From assembly GCF_017571525.1 (NCBI RefSeq), contig NZ_JAGETY010000001.1:558001-622000 (forward strand): a stretch of DNA of 64,000 nt. Reading direction: 5' to 3'. Each line of letters starts with the position of its first letter. Positions within the stretch are counted from its first letter, which is position 1. Origin of the DNA: Hymenobacter sp. BT559. GTDB taxonomy: Bacteria > Bacteroidota > Bacteroidia > Cytophagales > Hymenobacteraceae. Positions 46,389 to 54,017 of this stretch are shown piece by piece. The position numbers were made by a program, and so were the translations under genes. The notes beneath the pieces were generated by a model. It made no database searches and had not been told where the DNA came from. It was given only the letters and a program-made list of their open reading frames with translations.

Positions 46389-47120
46389 ATGAGCAGCGAG
46401 CAATTGGATACCGGGTCAAAAATAGAGGTGCGCACCACCGCCGACGGTTCGCCCACGCTCTACGTGCCGGCGCTGGATGAGCATTACCACTCGCGGCACG
46501 GGGCGGCGCAGGAGTCGTGGCACGTGTTTATCGAGGCGGGGTTGCGGCCACTGCTGGCGGCGGGGCTAGGGCAGACCCAGCCGCTGCAGTTGCTGGAAGT
46601 GGGCCTGGGTACCGGCCTCAACGCCTTGCTGACCCTCGAAACTGCGCAGCAAGCTGGTGCAGCTGTGACTTATGATGGCTACGAAACGCTACCGTTGCCC
46701 ACCGCTGCCGTGGCGGCTCTAGCTCCGCAGTGGGCAGATTCTCTCAGGCTGCGCGCCGCTTTTACGCGTCTGCACGCCGCGCCCTGGAATGAAGCGCTAG
46801 CCCTCACGCCCTTGTTCAGCCTCACCAAGCGGCTGGCCGAAGTGCAAGCCGCCGACTTGCCCGCTAGCCGGTACAACCTGATTTATTTCGACGCCTTCGC
46901 CCCCGAAAAGCAGCCCGAGTTGTGGACCGAAGCCATTTTTGCGCAGCTTTACGCCGCTGCCGCGCCCGGCGCGGTGCTGGTGAGCTACTGCGCGCAGGGC
47001 CAGTTCCGGCGCAACCTGCGGGCCGCTGGCTGGCTCACCGAAAAGCTGCCCGGCCCGCCCGGCAAGCGCGAAATGACCCGCGCCCGCAAGCCTACGGCAG
47101 GTAGTAGCGCGGACTTTTAG
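46389..47120 (+). CDS. mnmD: MnmD-like tRNA wobble-uridine methyltransferase (DUF752)
   Basis: 243 residues from the ATG at 46389. TLYVPALDEHYHSRHGAAQE is the family's N-terminal signature, LLEVGLGTGLNALL the SAM loop, IYFDAFAPEKQPELWTEAIF the catalytic region, and SYCAQGQFRRNLRAAGW and LPGPPGKREMTRA the C-terminal features. It equals the methyltransferase half of MnmC and should finish mnm5(s2)U34 in tRNA; the FAD oxidase half is absent. The last codons and the stop (GSSADF then TAG) come from the inverted-repeat element starting at 47104, so the original tail has been replaced. Confidence 0.88.
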   Translation: MSSEQLDTGSKIEVRTTADGSPTLYVPALDEHYHSRHGAAQESWHVFIEAGLRPLLAAGLGQTQPLQLLEVGLGTGLNALLTLETAQQAGAAVTYDGYETLPLPTAAVAALAPQWADSLRLRAAFTRLHAAPWNEALALTPLFSLTKRLAEVQAADLPASRYNLIYFDAFAPEKQPELWTEAIFAQLYAAAAPGAVLVSYCAQGQFRRNLRAAGWLTEKLPGPPGKREMTRARKPTAGSSADF

Positions 47121-47168
47121 TCCGCCAGTATCAGCCGCTTTCACTCGCGGACTAAAAGTCCGCGCTAC
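47104..47168. repeat. Inverted-repeat element, family A copy 2
   Basis: 22-bp perfect arms 47104-47125 and 47147-47168, each containing the inner palindrome GCGGACT-AAA-AGTCCGC. Same sequence family as 23727-23791. It overlaps the last codons and stop of the mnmD-like gene and ends 12 bases before the next start. Confidence 0.88.
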
Positions 47169-47180
47169 TTCCAACCAGTT

Positions 47181-47477
47181 ATGGCTACCGACTCCACCAT
47201 CGAAATCTATTGCCCGCACTGCCACTGGGAGCCCGACGGCGGGCCGCACTGGCAGTGCCGTTGCGGCCACGTCTGGGACACCTTTGGAACCGCCGGCACC
47301 TGCCCGCAGTGCCACTACCGCTGGGCCGTGACGGCCTGCCCGCCCCAGCCCGGCGGCTGCGGCGTTACCTCGCCTCACATCGACTGGTACCACGGCCTGG
47401 AGGCGCTCATCGAAGAGCTAGTGGAAGAAGCCATACCCGCGCCCGCCGCCGTAGGTTGCACCCCGCATGAGTCGTAA
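47181..47477 (+). CDS. Small double zinc-ribbon protein
   Basis: 98 residues. Two Cys pairs of the zinc-ribbon type: IYCPHCHWEPDGG and WQCRCGHVWDTFGTAGTCPQ with CHYRW, giving CxxC-x(n)-CxC and CxxC knuckles. The tail ends in DWYHGLEALIEELVEEA. No signal peptide. The stop overlaps the next start by 11 bases, so it is translationally coupled to the DUF2157 membrane protein. Nucleic-acid or protein binding is plausible; the role is unknown. Confidence 0.75.
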   Translation: MATDSTIEIYCPHCHWEPDGGPHWQCRCGHVWDTFGTAGTCPQCHYRWAVTACPPQPGGCGVTSPHIDWYHGLEALIEELVEEAIPAPAAVGCTPHES

Positions 47478-48741
47478 ATTTCTCGAAACCGAAAGCCCCG
47501 CCTGGGTCACCGAGGGCCTCATTACCGAGGCCCAGCGCGAGCGCCTGCTGGCCCGCTACCCCTCCGATGCCGTGCAGGCCGTGGGCCTGCTGCCGCTGCT
47601 GGGCAGCATCTTGGTGGGCCTGAGTGCCCTGAGCGTAGTAGCCGCCAACTGGCAGCGCCTGCCCACCCAGCTGCGGCTAGGGTTGCTGCTGGGTAGCCTA
47701 GTAGCCGCCTACGCGGGCGGCGAGTACTTTTTGCGGCGCGGCAACCGCCGGGTAGGCCACGGCCTTATTGGGCTGGGGCTGGTGGTTTTTGGGGCTAGCA
47801 TCATCCTCACCAGTCAGCTGTATCAATTGGTGGGCTACGACATCAGTGGCCTACTGGCGTGGGTGGTAGTGGGCGTGCTGCTGAGCTATCTGTATACTAG
47901 CCAGAGCCTGGTCTTGCTGCCGATACTTATCGGGGCGGCAGTGCAAACCTATTGCACCCAGGCGCTGGGCATTTTCAGCTACACCATTATGGCGCTGGTG
48001 GCGCTGGGCAGCGGCTACCGCTGGTGGCGGCGGCCCGATACGCTGGTGGCCTCGGTGCTGGCCGTGGGGCTGCTGTGGCAGGCGGCGCTGTGGGTGGCGC
48101 TCTCGCACAGCAAAATCACCTGGTTTTTCATTCCCGCCATGCTCGTGTACGCGGCCGGCGACTGGCACCGCGACCGCCCGGCGGCCCGTGCGCTGCAAGG
48201 CCCGCCGCTCGTGGCGGCTTACCTGTTTGCGCTGGGGCTAGCCCTGTTTGGCGAAACCGACCAGTACGCTGGGCTGCTGCGCCCGCCCGTGCTGGCCTAC
48301 CTGGGGGCGCTGGCGGCGGTTTTTGCCCTATCGGTGGCCGGCAAGCGGCAGCAGGGCCGACTAGCCTCGCTGCCCGATTGGCTATTGCTATTGCCGGGCT
48401 TTTACCTGCCGGGCGGGCTGCCCCTGGCCATTGCCACGCTGATGGTGCTATATGCCCACGCCGGCTCGGTGCTGGCCCGCGCCCACCGCTCGGGCGAGGC
48501 CGAGCAGCTTACGCTGGGCACGGTGCTCTTCGTAATCGCCACGATGGTCGCCTACTTTAAGCTCACCTGGGCGTTTCTCGATAAGTCGCTGTTTTTCCTC
48601 ATTGGCGGCGTGCTCTTGCTCAGCCTGAGCTGGTACCTACGCCGCCGCAATGCCCAGCGCCTGGCCGCCGGCGTGGCCTCGGTGGCTTCGCCCGGCAGTG
48701 CGGCTGCTAGCCCCCCTTCGCCCCCCAAGCCACTTGCCTGA
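47467..48741 (+). CDS. DUF2157 multi-span membrane protein
   Basis: 424 residues. A short cytosolic head (VTEGLITEAQRERLLARYP) is typical of DUF2157, followed by about ten membrane spans (GLLPLLGSILVGLSALSVVA and so on to FLIGGVLLLSLSWYLRRRNA) and a Ser/Pro tail. The function is unknown. It is followed with a one-base overlap by a GDYXXLXY-like gene, the pairing usual for this family in several phyla. Probably an inner-membrane complex with that partner. Confidence 0.85.
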   Translation: MSRKFLETESPAWVTEGLITEAQRERLLARYPSDAVQAVGLLPLLGSILVGLSALSVVAANWQRLPTQLRLGLLLGSLVAAYAGGEYFLRRGNRRVGHGLIGLGLVVFGASIILTSQLYQLVGYDISGLLAWVVVGVLLSYLYTSQSLVLLPILIGAAVQTYCTQALGIFSYTIMALVALGSGYRWWRRPDTLVASVLAVGLLWQAALWVALSHSKITWFFIPAMLVYAAGDWHRDRPAARALQGPPLVAAYLFALGLALFGETDQYAGLLRPPVLAYLGALAAVFALSVAGKRQQGRLASLPDWLLLLPGFYLPGGLPLAIATLMVLYAHAGSVLARAHRSGEAEQLTLGTVLFVIATMVAYFKLTWAFLDKSLFFLIGGVLLLSLSWYLRRRNAQRLAAGVASVASPGSAAASPPSPPKPLA

Positions 48742-49283
48742 TGCCCACCCGCCATACTCCTTCTCACCGCCTGTTGCTGCGGCTGCTGGTGGCGGCCCAG
48801 GTGCTCTACGTGCTGGGCGTGGCCGGCGCGGGCTACGCCACCACGGCCTACGGTCAGCATATCGCGCTGGCTACCACGCCCGTCGATTTGCACGGCTTGC
48901 AGTACGAAAGCTTTGTGCGCCTGCACTATACTGCGGCCGAAGCGCCGCTCACGGCCTGGCGTGGCCCCGCGCCGCCCCAGCGCCGCCAGGCCGTGTACGT
49001 GCTCCTCACCACCGCCCCCGACAGCCTAGCCAGCGTGGCCGGCGTGTATGCCCAGGAGCTAAAGCCCGCCGCCGGCCAGGCCGTGCTGCGCGGCTGGGTT
49101 ACCGATGTATACGCCCATACCCTGGGGCTGCGCTACAACCTGGAGCGCTACTACGTGCCCGGCGACAGCCCCTTGCGCCTCGGCAAAACCGGCCCGCCGC
49201 TGCGCGTGCAGGTCAGCATTGCGCCCTGGGGCCAGGCCCGCATCGAGTCGGTGCGGCTGCTCCGGCCTACTGCCGCTCGCTAG
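48741..49283 (+). CDS. GDYXXLXY-like membrane-anchored protein
   Basis: 180 residues. One N-terminal membrane span (LLLRLLVAAQVLYVLGVAGA) then a periplasmic part. The segment VDLHGLQYESFVRLHYTA sits where relatives have RGDYVxLxY; the GDY itself is changed to QYES, but the following VRLHY is kept. TDVYAHTLGLRYNLERYYVP resembles the second family box. It starts on the last base of the DUF2157 stop. It overlaps the convergent exbD by 17 bases. Function unknown. Confidence 0.75.
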   Translation: MPTRHTPSHRLLLRLLVAAQVLYVLGVAGAGYATTAYGQHIALATTPVDLHGLQYESFVRLHYTAAEAPLTAWRGPAPPQRRQAVYVLLTTAPDSLASVAGVYAQELKPAAGQAVLRGWVTDVYAHTLGLRYNLERYYVPGDSPLRLGKTGPPLRVQVSIAPWGQARIESVRLLRPTAAR

Positions 49284-49800
49284 GGGGCAGTAGCTGGCGG
49301 TCGGCGGCCGTGAGGGCGGTGAGGGCATATTTCTTTTGGCCCGTGATGTTCAGCTCATCCAGCATATCCACCATGTCGCTGTACTTAGCCTTCGGTCCGG
49401 ATTTGATGAGTACCACGGGCTCGGGCAGCTGCCGGCCGCGCGCCAGCAGCGCCTGCCGTATGCCCTTTGGGCCAAAGTTGGTGGTGTGCAGCGTGGGCAC
49501 CGGCACGCTGGGGTCTTCGGGCCGGGCTAGCCCAAAGTAATAGTAGGCCTGATGCCCACTACCCAGGATAATCGTCATGGCTTTGGAAGACTTCAAGGGC
49601 GTAATCTGCTCGTCCGACTGCGGCTTTGCCGGCAGTTGCAGCTGCATCACGTTGGGCTTGGCGAAGGTGGTTGTGAGCATAAAAAACGTGAGCAGCAGAA
49701 AAGCCAGGTCCACCATCGGCGTCATGTCGAGGCGGAAGCTATGCTTGCGGGCACGCGGTTTTTTGCCGGCTTTCGGGGCAGGTTGTTCGATGGCAGCCAT
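49267..49800 (-). CDS. exbD: ExbD/TolR-family biopolymer transport protein
   Basis: 177 residues from the ATG at 49800. A basic cytosolic head (KPRARKHSFRLDM) precedes one membrane span, TPMVDLAFLLLTFFMLTTTF, whose Asp is the conserved proton-coupling residue. The periplasmic domain follows (EPVVLIKSGPKAKYSDMVDM with LDELNI). ExbD uses the proton gradient with ExbB to drive TonB; no exbB or tonB lies adjacent, but a TonB-C protein is elsewhere in the window. It is downstream of the cyclo-ligase gene on the same strand. Confidence 0.92.
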   Translation of the reverse strand: MAAIEQPAPKAGKKPRARKHSFRLDMTPMVDLAFLLLTFFMLTTTFAKPNVMQLQLPAKPQSDEQITPLKSSKAMTIILGSGHQAYYYFGLARPEDPSVPVPTLHTTNFGPKGIRQALLARGRQLPEPVVLIKSGPKAKYSDMVDMLDELNITGQKKYALTALTAADRQLLPPSERQ

Positions 49801-49886
49801 GTGAAAAAGGACAGGAGTGAAGCCGCTACTCCGCACCACGCCGCGGCGGCGCTACCAAAAGCAGCGGCTACCCTCCCGATGCTGGG

Positions 49887-50480
49887 CTAGCGAAAATTCC
49901 ACACCTGGCTAGGGGTGAGGCAGGCGTGCAGCGGCACATCGGTGGGCAGCACGTCGGCCAGGGACAGCACCGGCTCGTCGTCCAGGATATTCAGCCCAAT
50001 AAATAGCGTACCCGGCCGGCACTCAGCCAAAAACCGGTCGTAGAACCCGCCGCCGTAGCCCACGCGCTGGCCCTGCTGGTCGCAGGCCAGCAGCGGCACC
50101 AGCACCGCATCGAGCTGCGCGGGCGCTACCTCGGTGGCCGGGTCGGCCAGCGGCTCCGGAATGCCCCAGCGGTCGGTTAGCAGCGGAGTGGTTGGTGTTA
50201 ATTCGTAGTGCTTCAGTGAAATGCCATCGGGCTGCACCACCGGCGCGGCCGGCCGCACGGGTAGCTTTTCATCCCAGATGCGGTGAATGAGCGGCCAGGT
50301 ATCCGGCTCGTTCTTCCGGGCCAGGGGCAGGAAAACGTGCAGCCAGCGCCACTGCGCCACCGGGAAATGGGCAAATAATAGGTTGGCCAGTTGCCGGCTG
50401 CGTTGAGCTACCTCGGCGCTGGTCAGCGCTCGGCGGCGGGCTAGCGCGGCGCGGCGCAGGGCAGCTTTAGTGGTTTCCAT
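49887..50480 (-). CDS. 5-formyltetrahydrofolate cyclo-ligase
   Basis: 197 residues from the ATG at 50480 (METTKAALRRAALARRRALT). Converts 5-formyl-THF to 5,10-methenyl-THF with ATP. N-terminal Lys/Arg-rich helix, HVFLPLARKNEPDTW (substrate Glu), WGIPEPLADPATEV, VPLLACDQQGQRVGYGGGFY with DRFL: the signature G-x-R-x-G-x-G-x-G-x-Y-D is complete. The start overlaps the stop of the upstream gene as TAATG, so translation is coupled. Confidence 0.93.
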   Translation of the reverse strand: METTKAALRRAALARRRALTSAEVAQRSRQLANLLFAHFPVAQWRWLHVFLPLARKNEPDTWPLIHRIWDEKLPVRPAAPVVQPDGISLKHYELTPTTPLLTDRWGIPEPLADPATEVAPAQLDAVLVPLLACDQQGQRVGYGGGFYDRFLAECRPGTLFIGLNILDDEPVLSLADVLPTDVPLHACLTPSQVWNFR

Positions 50481-51346
50481 TAATCCTGAGCCGACACGTA
50501 GAAGCTGAGCTTGGGCTGCATCCCTGCCAGTACCGCGCCGGCCGAAATGCGCTCCCAGCTCGCCTGACTGGTGACGCGGTAGTAGATGTCGTTGTCGGCG
50601 TAGCCAATGCCGGCCGAAAAGGCCAGCCCTTTCTGCAGCGCGGCAGCATCGGCGCCGGCCCCGCCTACCCACTCGAGCGATAAGAAAAAGTCTTCGCTCA
50701 GCAGCAAGTTGTCAGGCGTTAGGTCTACCGAAATGGGGCCGTGGGCGGCGGCGGTGCGCAGTATTACTTCGCGGTGCAGCAGCTTGTCGTTAGTGGGCCG
50801 GCCTTTGGCGTCGAGGCGGTAGAGGTTCACGCGCAGCGTCACGTTGCCCACGTGGTTGTAGGCTACGTTGAAGTTAGCCTTTAACACGTTGGTAGGCTTG
50901 CGCTTGAGGTAGATAACGGTGCCCGTTTCGGCGCCCAGGTCCTTGGGTTCGAGACTAAGCGTGGAGTTTTCCGAGTTGCCACTGAAGCCCAGCTGACGGT
51001 CGCGCCAGGCGCGGCTTATGGCCTGCACCCGCACCTCGGCCAGTGCCACGGCCGCCGGGCTTAGCGCCAAGTTGGGCTGCCCTTGCAACTGACGCAGCGT
51101 GAGCAGCCGCGGCTGGTAGCCGAGGTAGGAAACGCGCACCGTATCGGCCGCCAGCGGCTCCCGGAAAGCTAGCCCATACTGCCCTTGCTCGTTGCTGACG
51201 GTGCCCAGCGCCTTGCCCACCACCCCGATATTCACAAACGGCAGCGGCTGCCCGGTGCGAGCGTCCGTCATGCGCCCGCTGATGGCTTGGGCCAGCGCGG
51301 CGGTGGTCAATAGCCAGAAAAATGCGAGGAATGAAAAGCGGAGCAT
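50480..51346 (-). CDS. Exported CarboxypepD_reg-like protein
   Basis: About 288 residues from the ATG at 51346. Signal peptide MLRFSFLAFFWLLTTAALA. Residues ~20-105 form a CarboxypepD_reg-like beta domain (SGRMTDARTGQPLPFVNIGV, GTVSNEQGQYGLAFREP, RVSYLGYQPRLLTLRQL), the module that also begins many SusC-type receptors. The remaining ~180 residues are beta-rich (SLEPKDLGAETGTVIYLKRK, SISVDLTP-like PISVDLTPDNLLLSEDFFLS) and resemble a lectin-like sandwich. No catalytic motif. Envelope location is inferred. First gene of a probable leftward operon with the cyclo-ligase and exbD. Confidence 0.8.
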   Translation of the reverse strand: MLRFSFLAFFWLLTTAALAQAISGRMTDARTGQPLPFVNIGVVGKALGTVSNEQGQYGLAFREPLAADTVRVSYLGYQPRLLTLRQLQGQPNLALSPAAVALAEVRVQAISRAWRDRQLGFSGNSENSTLSLEPKDLGAETGTVIYLKRKPTNVLKANFNVAYNHVGNVTLRVNLYRLDAKGRPTNDKLLHREVILRTAAAHGPISVDLTPDNLLLSEDFFLSLEWVGGAGADAAALQKGLAFSAGIGYADNDIYYRVTSQASWERISAGAVLAGMQPKLSFYVSAQD

Positions 51347-51442
51347 GGCCACAAAGAAAGAGCCTAGCGCCGGGGCGGCACCAGGCTCTGGTAGATGCGG
51401 GCTGGGGGATTTAGCAAGTTATTTCCATTCCACTCTAATGAA

Positions 51443-52078
51443 TTACCAGAAACTGGCTATGAGCAAAATGAGCCCAATTAGTACCGCTCCAGGCAATAAT
51501 ACATTCGCCATTGCCCGGCCAATACTAAAATTTTGAATGAGAATTACTCCCTTAATCAAAATAACAGATGACCAGATGCCCAACCCTATTTGGGCAAGTC
51601 CGCAACTGGCTAATAGCGTATCAGCAAGTAATGGGGTACTGGTAAACTCACCATTGAGGACGCACAAGGCTGGAAACAAGAAAACAAGGGTGGTAATGCT
51701 AGGTACGAGTGCCCAACCAAGCACAATTTTAAACTGGTCATTGGTTGCCCGGCCGCCTAGCCAGCCACCGATTAAGCTCAAGCCCCACGAGTAGCCTATG
51801 TAGGTGACGATGCCCGAGATACTGCCGCCGATGATGGCGAGTATCAGCGAGGTAGAAAGCCCCATCTTGTGAGTGGGTTGACTGGAATACTGCGCCGTAA
51901 CGCGTGCTACCGCCCGAGCAATACCGCCAAGCACGAAAAACAGGGATACATGCTCGTCAATATGCTTATCAAGCACATAAGCTAGCGTTGCCCGTGGCTT
52001 GCTCCATATTTTACGCAGCAGATTTGTCTTGTTTACACCGTCATTATCGGGCGGTGAATAAGGTAGAACTTCATGCAT
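51443..52078 (-). CDS. YIP1-family membrane protein
   Basis: 211 residues. A soluble head (KIWSKPRATLAYVLDKHIDE, the family's 'IWxxPRxT' entry) then five membrane spans (VSLFFVLGGIARAVARV, ILAIIGGSISGIVTYIGYSW, WALVPSITTLVFLFPALCVL, and two more). This matches the YIP1/DUF1282 layout in Bacteroidota. Codon third positions are clearly AT-richer than the surrounding genes (many ATT, AAT, GTA), which suggests transfer or weak expression. Function unknown. Monocistronic. Confidence 0.78.
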   Translation of the reverse strand: MHEVLPYSPPDNDGVNKTNLLRKIWSKPRATLAYVLDKHIDEHVSLFFVLGGIARAVARVTAQYSSQPTHKMGLSTSLILAIIGGSISGIVTYIGYSWGLSLIGGWLGGRATNDQFKIVLGWALVPSITTLVFLFPALCVLNGEFTSTPLLADTLLASCGLAQIGLGIWSSVILIKGVILIQNFSIGRAMANVLLPGAVLIGLILLIASFW

Positions 52079-52181
52079 AAAACGTAGTCTGAGCCACGAA
52101 TATAGCTAGCCATAACGGGTGCTGGAAAACTGCGCCGGCTGCCTTTGAGTGCGGCTTTCTAGTTATACAACCAGTAATAGC

Positions 52182-53852
52182 CTACCCCTCCTGCACTACC
52201 GCAAACTCCAGCGCCAGTGGCTCGAAGCAGGCCAGCAGCTGCTCAATAAAGCCCGGGTTATTAATCAAGATGCTGAGCACGTTATCCGTGCGTTCCTGCA
52301 AGCCACCGCCGGGAAAGAGCTTGTCCTTGAGGGCGGTGAGCTGGGCGTAGGCAGTTTCGTGCTTGGCCTCGGCGGCTTTGCTGAGGCGCTTTTCGAGGCC
52401 AGCCAGGCTAGCGGCGGCTTTCTGGGCCTCGGCCGCTACCGACTTTACCAGCGTGGGGTCGAGGCGCTGGGCTAGGGCCTGCACCTGCTCAAACGCGGCG
52501 GCCAGCGCCTGCTGCTGCGCGGCCAAGCTGATTTCTTCCTGCCCTAGCGCGGCGCCCACCTGCTTTTTCAGCTCGGCCAGAGGCTTGAAAATATCGAAGG
52601 TGCTCAGGCCTAGCTTGGCGAGCTTGCCGGCATTGGCGCGGCTCAGGTACATGGCCGAGTTGCGGGGCAGCACGATGGGGTAGGGTACGCCCAGCGCCGC
52701 AAATACGTCTTTCAGCTGAAACCAATAGGCCACCTCGGCCCCGCCTCCGATGTAGGCAAGGTTGGGCAGCAGGATTTCCTGGTACACCGGGCGCAGCACC
52801 ACGTTGGGGCTAAAGCGCTCGGGCTCAGCGGCGGCCAGGGCCAGCAGCTCGGCCTGCGAGTGGCAGCGGGCGGTGCCGCGCACCGTTACCTGGGTGCAGT
52901 CGGCGCCGGGGGCGGCGTCGGGCTCCAGGCGCTCGCGCTTGCCGGTGTCGGTGAGGAAAAACAGGTTGAGTGGGCGCGAGTACACCTGTGGCTTGTAGCC
53001 AGCGGCCGTGAGGCGGCCATTGGTGGCCTGCACCGCCTGGTTGGAAAATTGTTCTTTTATCTCTTTCTCCAACAGTGGCTTGAGCGCCTGCTTCAGCGCG
53101 GGCCGGTCGGCGTCGATACACACCAAACCATACTCGTCGAAGAGGCTGGTGGCTAGCCGGCGCGTGGCTTCGCTCAGATTCTGGCTGCCAGTGTAGGCCT
53201 CGCGGAAGGCGGCGGGTACCTCGGGCGGCAGCTGGCTCAGCAGCTCTTCTTCGAGACCAGTGAGGGCTAGCCGGCCCACGGGGCCGCCCAGGCCGGCTTC
53301 GCCGCCCGGCCCGGCCCAGCTATAGGTTTTGCCGAAGAGTGGAAAGCTGTTGATTTCGGCAAAGTCGTGGTCCTCCGTGGCTAGCCAGTACACGGGCACG
53401 AAGTCGTACTGCGGGTAAGCAGCCTTCAACTCCTGGCTCAGCTTGATGGCCGATACTATCTTGAAGACGAAGTACAGCGGCCCGGTGAGCAGGTTGAGCT
53501 GGTGGCCCGTAGTGATGGTGAAAGTGGTGTCGCGGGCCAACAGGTCGAGGTTGGCAGCCACAGCGGGCGGCACCTCACCACCCAGCTCGGCATACTGGGC
53601 GCGCAGGTCGGCCACGAGGCGCTGGCGTGCTTCGGGCGCGTAGCTGGCCTTTTTCTCCTCTATTTGAGCTTGAAAAGCAGCTAGCTCGGGCCGACGGTGA
53701 TAGAAGGGGACTAGCGCCGGCGAAGCGGCGATATAGTCAGTCAGCAGGCCCGAAAACGCACCAGTGGCGGCGTAGGGCAGGGTAATTGTCTGAACCACGG
53801 ATTCGTCGGATTTTTCGGATTGCCCGGATTTTGTGGATGGCTCCATCAACAT
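52182..53852 (-). CDS. bshC: Bacillithiol biosynthesis cysteine-adding enzyme
   Basis: About 556 residues from the ATG at 53852; other starts are an ATG at 53846 and a GTG at 53798. BshC adds cysteine to glucosaminyl-malate, the last step of bacillithiol synthesis. The family signature TGHQLNLLTGPLYFVFKIVS, then VPVYWLATEDHDFAEINSF and the nucleotidyl-transferase-like core, are clear, as is the C-terminal coiled coil (EKRLSKAAEAKHETAYAQLT). The first ~18 residues (KSGQSEKSDESVVQ) are encoded by an AATCCG-type repeat, so the native start is probably near LPYAATGAFS. No bshA or bshB is nearby. Confidence 0.93.
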   Translation of the reverse strand: MLMEPSTKSGQSEKSDESVVQTITLPYAATGAFSGLLTDYIAASPALVPFYHRRPELAAFQAQIEEKKASYAPEARQRLVADLRAQYAELGGEVPPAVAANLDLLARDTTFTITTGHQLNLLTGPLYFVFKIVSAIKLSQELKAAYPQYDFVPVYWLATEDHDFAEINSFPLFGKTYSWAGPGGEAGLGGPVGRLALTGLEEELLSQLPPEVPAAFREAYTGSQNLSEATRRLATSLFDEYGLVCIDADRPALKQALKPLLEKEIKEQFSNQAVQATNGRLTAAGYKPQVYSRPLNLFFLTDTGKRERLEPDAAPGADCTQVTVRGTARCHSQAELLALAAAEPERFSPNVVLRPVYQEILLPNLAYIGGGAEVAYWFQLKDVFAALGVPYPIVLPRNSAMYLSRANAGKLAKLGLSTFDIFKPLAELKKQVGAALGQEEISLAAQQQALAAAFEQVQALAQRLDPTLVKSVAAEAQKAAASLAGLEKRLSKAAEAKHETAYAQLTALKDKLFPGGGLQERTDNVLSILINNPGFIEQLLACFEPLALEFAVVQEG

Positions 53853-54010
53853 AATGGCTAGGGGTGCTAAAACCTTCCGCAAGGGCAAAGGTCGGGAGTA
53901 AACAAAAAAGACAGCCAATCGGCTGTCTTTTTCAAAATTTCAACCGGTGCGCCCAAAAGTGCCGCTCCAAGTCGACCACAAAATCCGAAAAATCCGACGA
54001 ATCTGTGGTG
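53794..54010. repeat. Inverted pair of AATCCG-unit repeats around the bshC promoter
   Basis: Left arm 53794-53836 (antisense in bshC codons) and right arm 53976-54010 share CCACAAAATCCG, AAAAATCCGACGAATC and GTGGT. The left arm has one extra 9-base unit (GGGCAATCC). The 139-base interior contains the rimO terminator and the bshC leader. Confidence 0.75.
53905..53932 (-). terminator. Intrinsic terminator after rimO
   Basis: AAAAAGACAGCC (53905-53916) pairs with GGCTGTCTTTTT (53921-53932) around AATC, with T runs on both strands. It lies downstream of rimO, which ends at 54018 on the minus strand, and upstream of bshC. Confidence 0.88.
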
Positions 54011-54017
54011 CAGGCAG

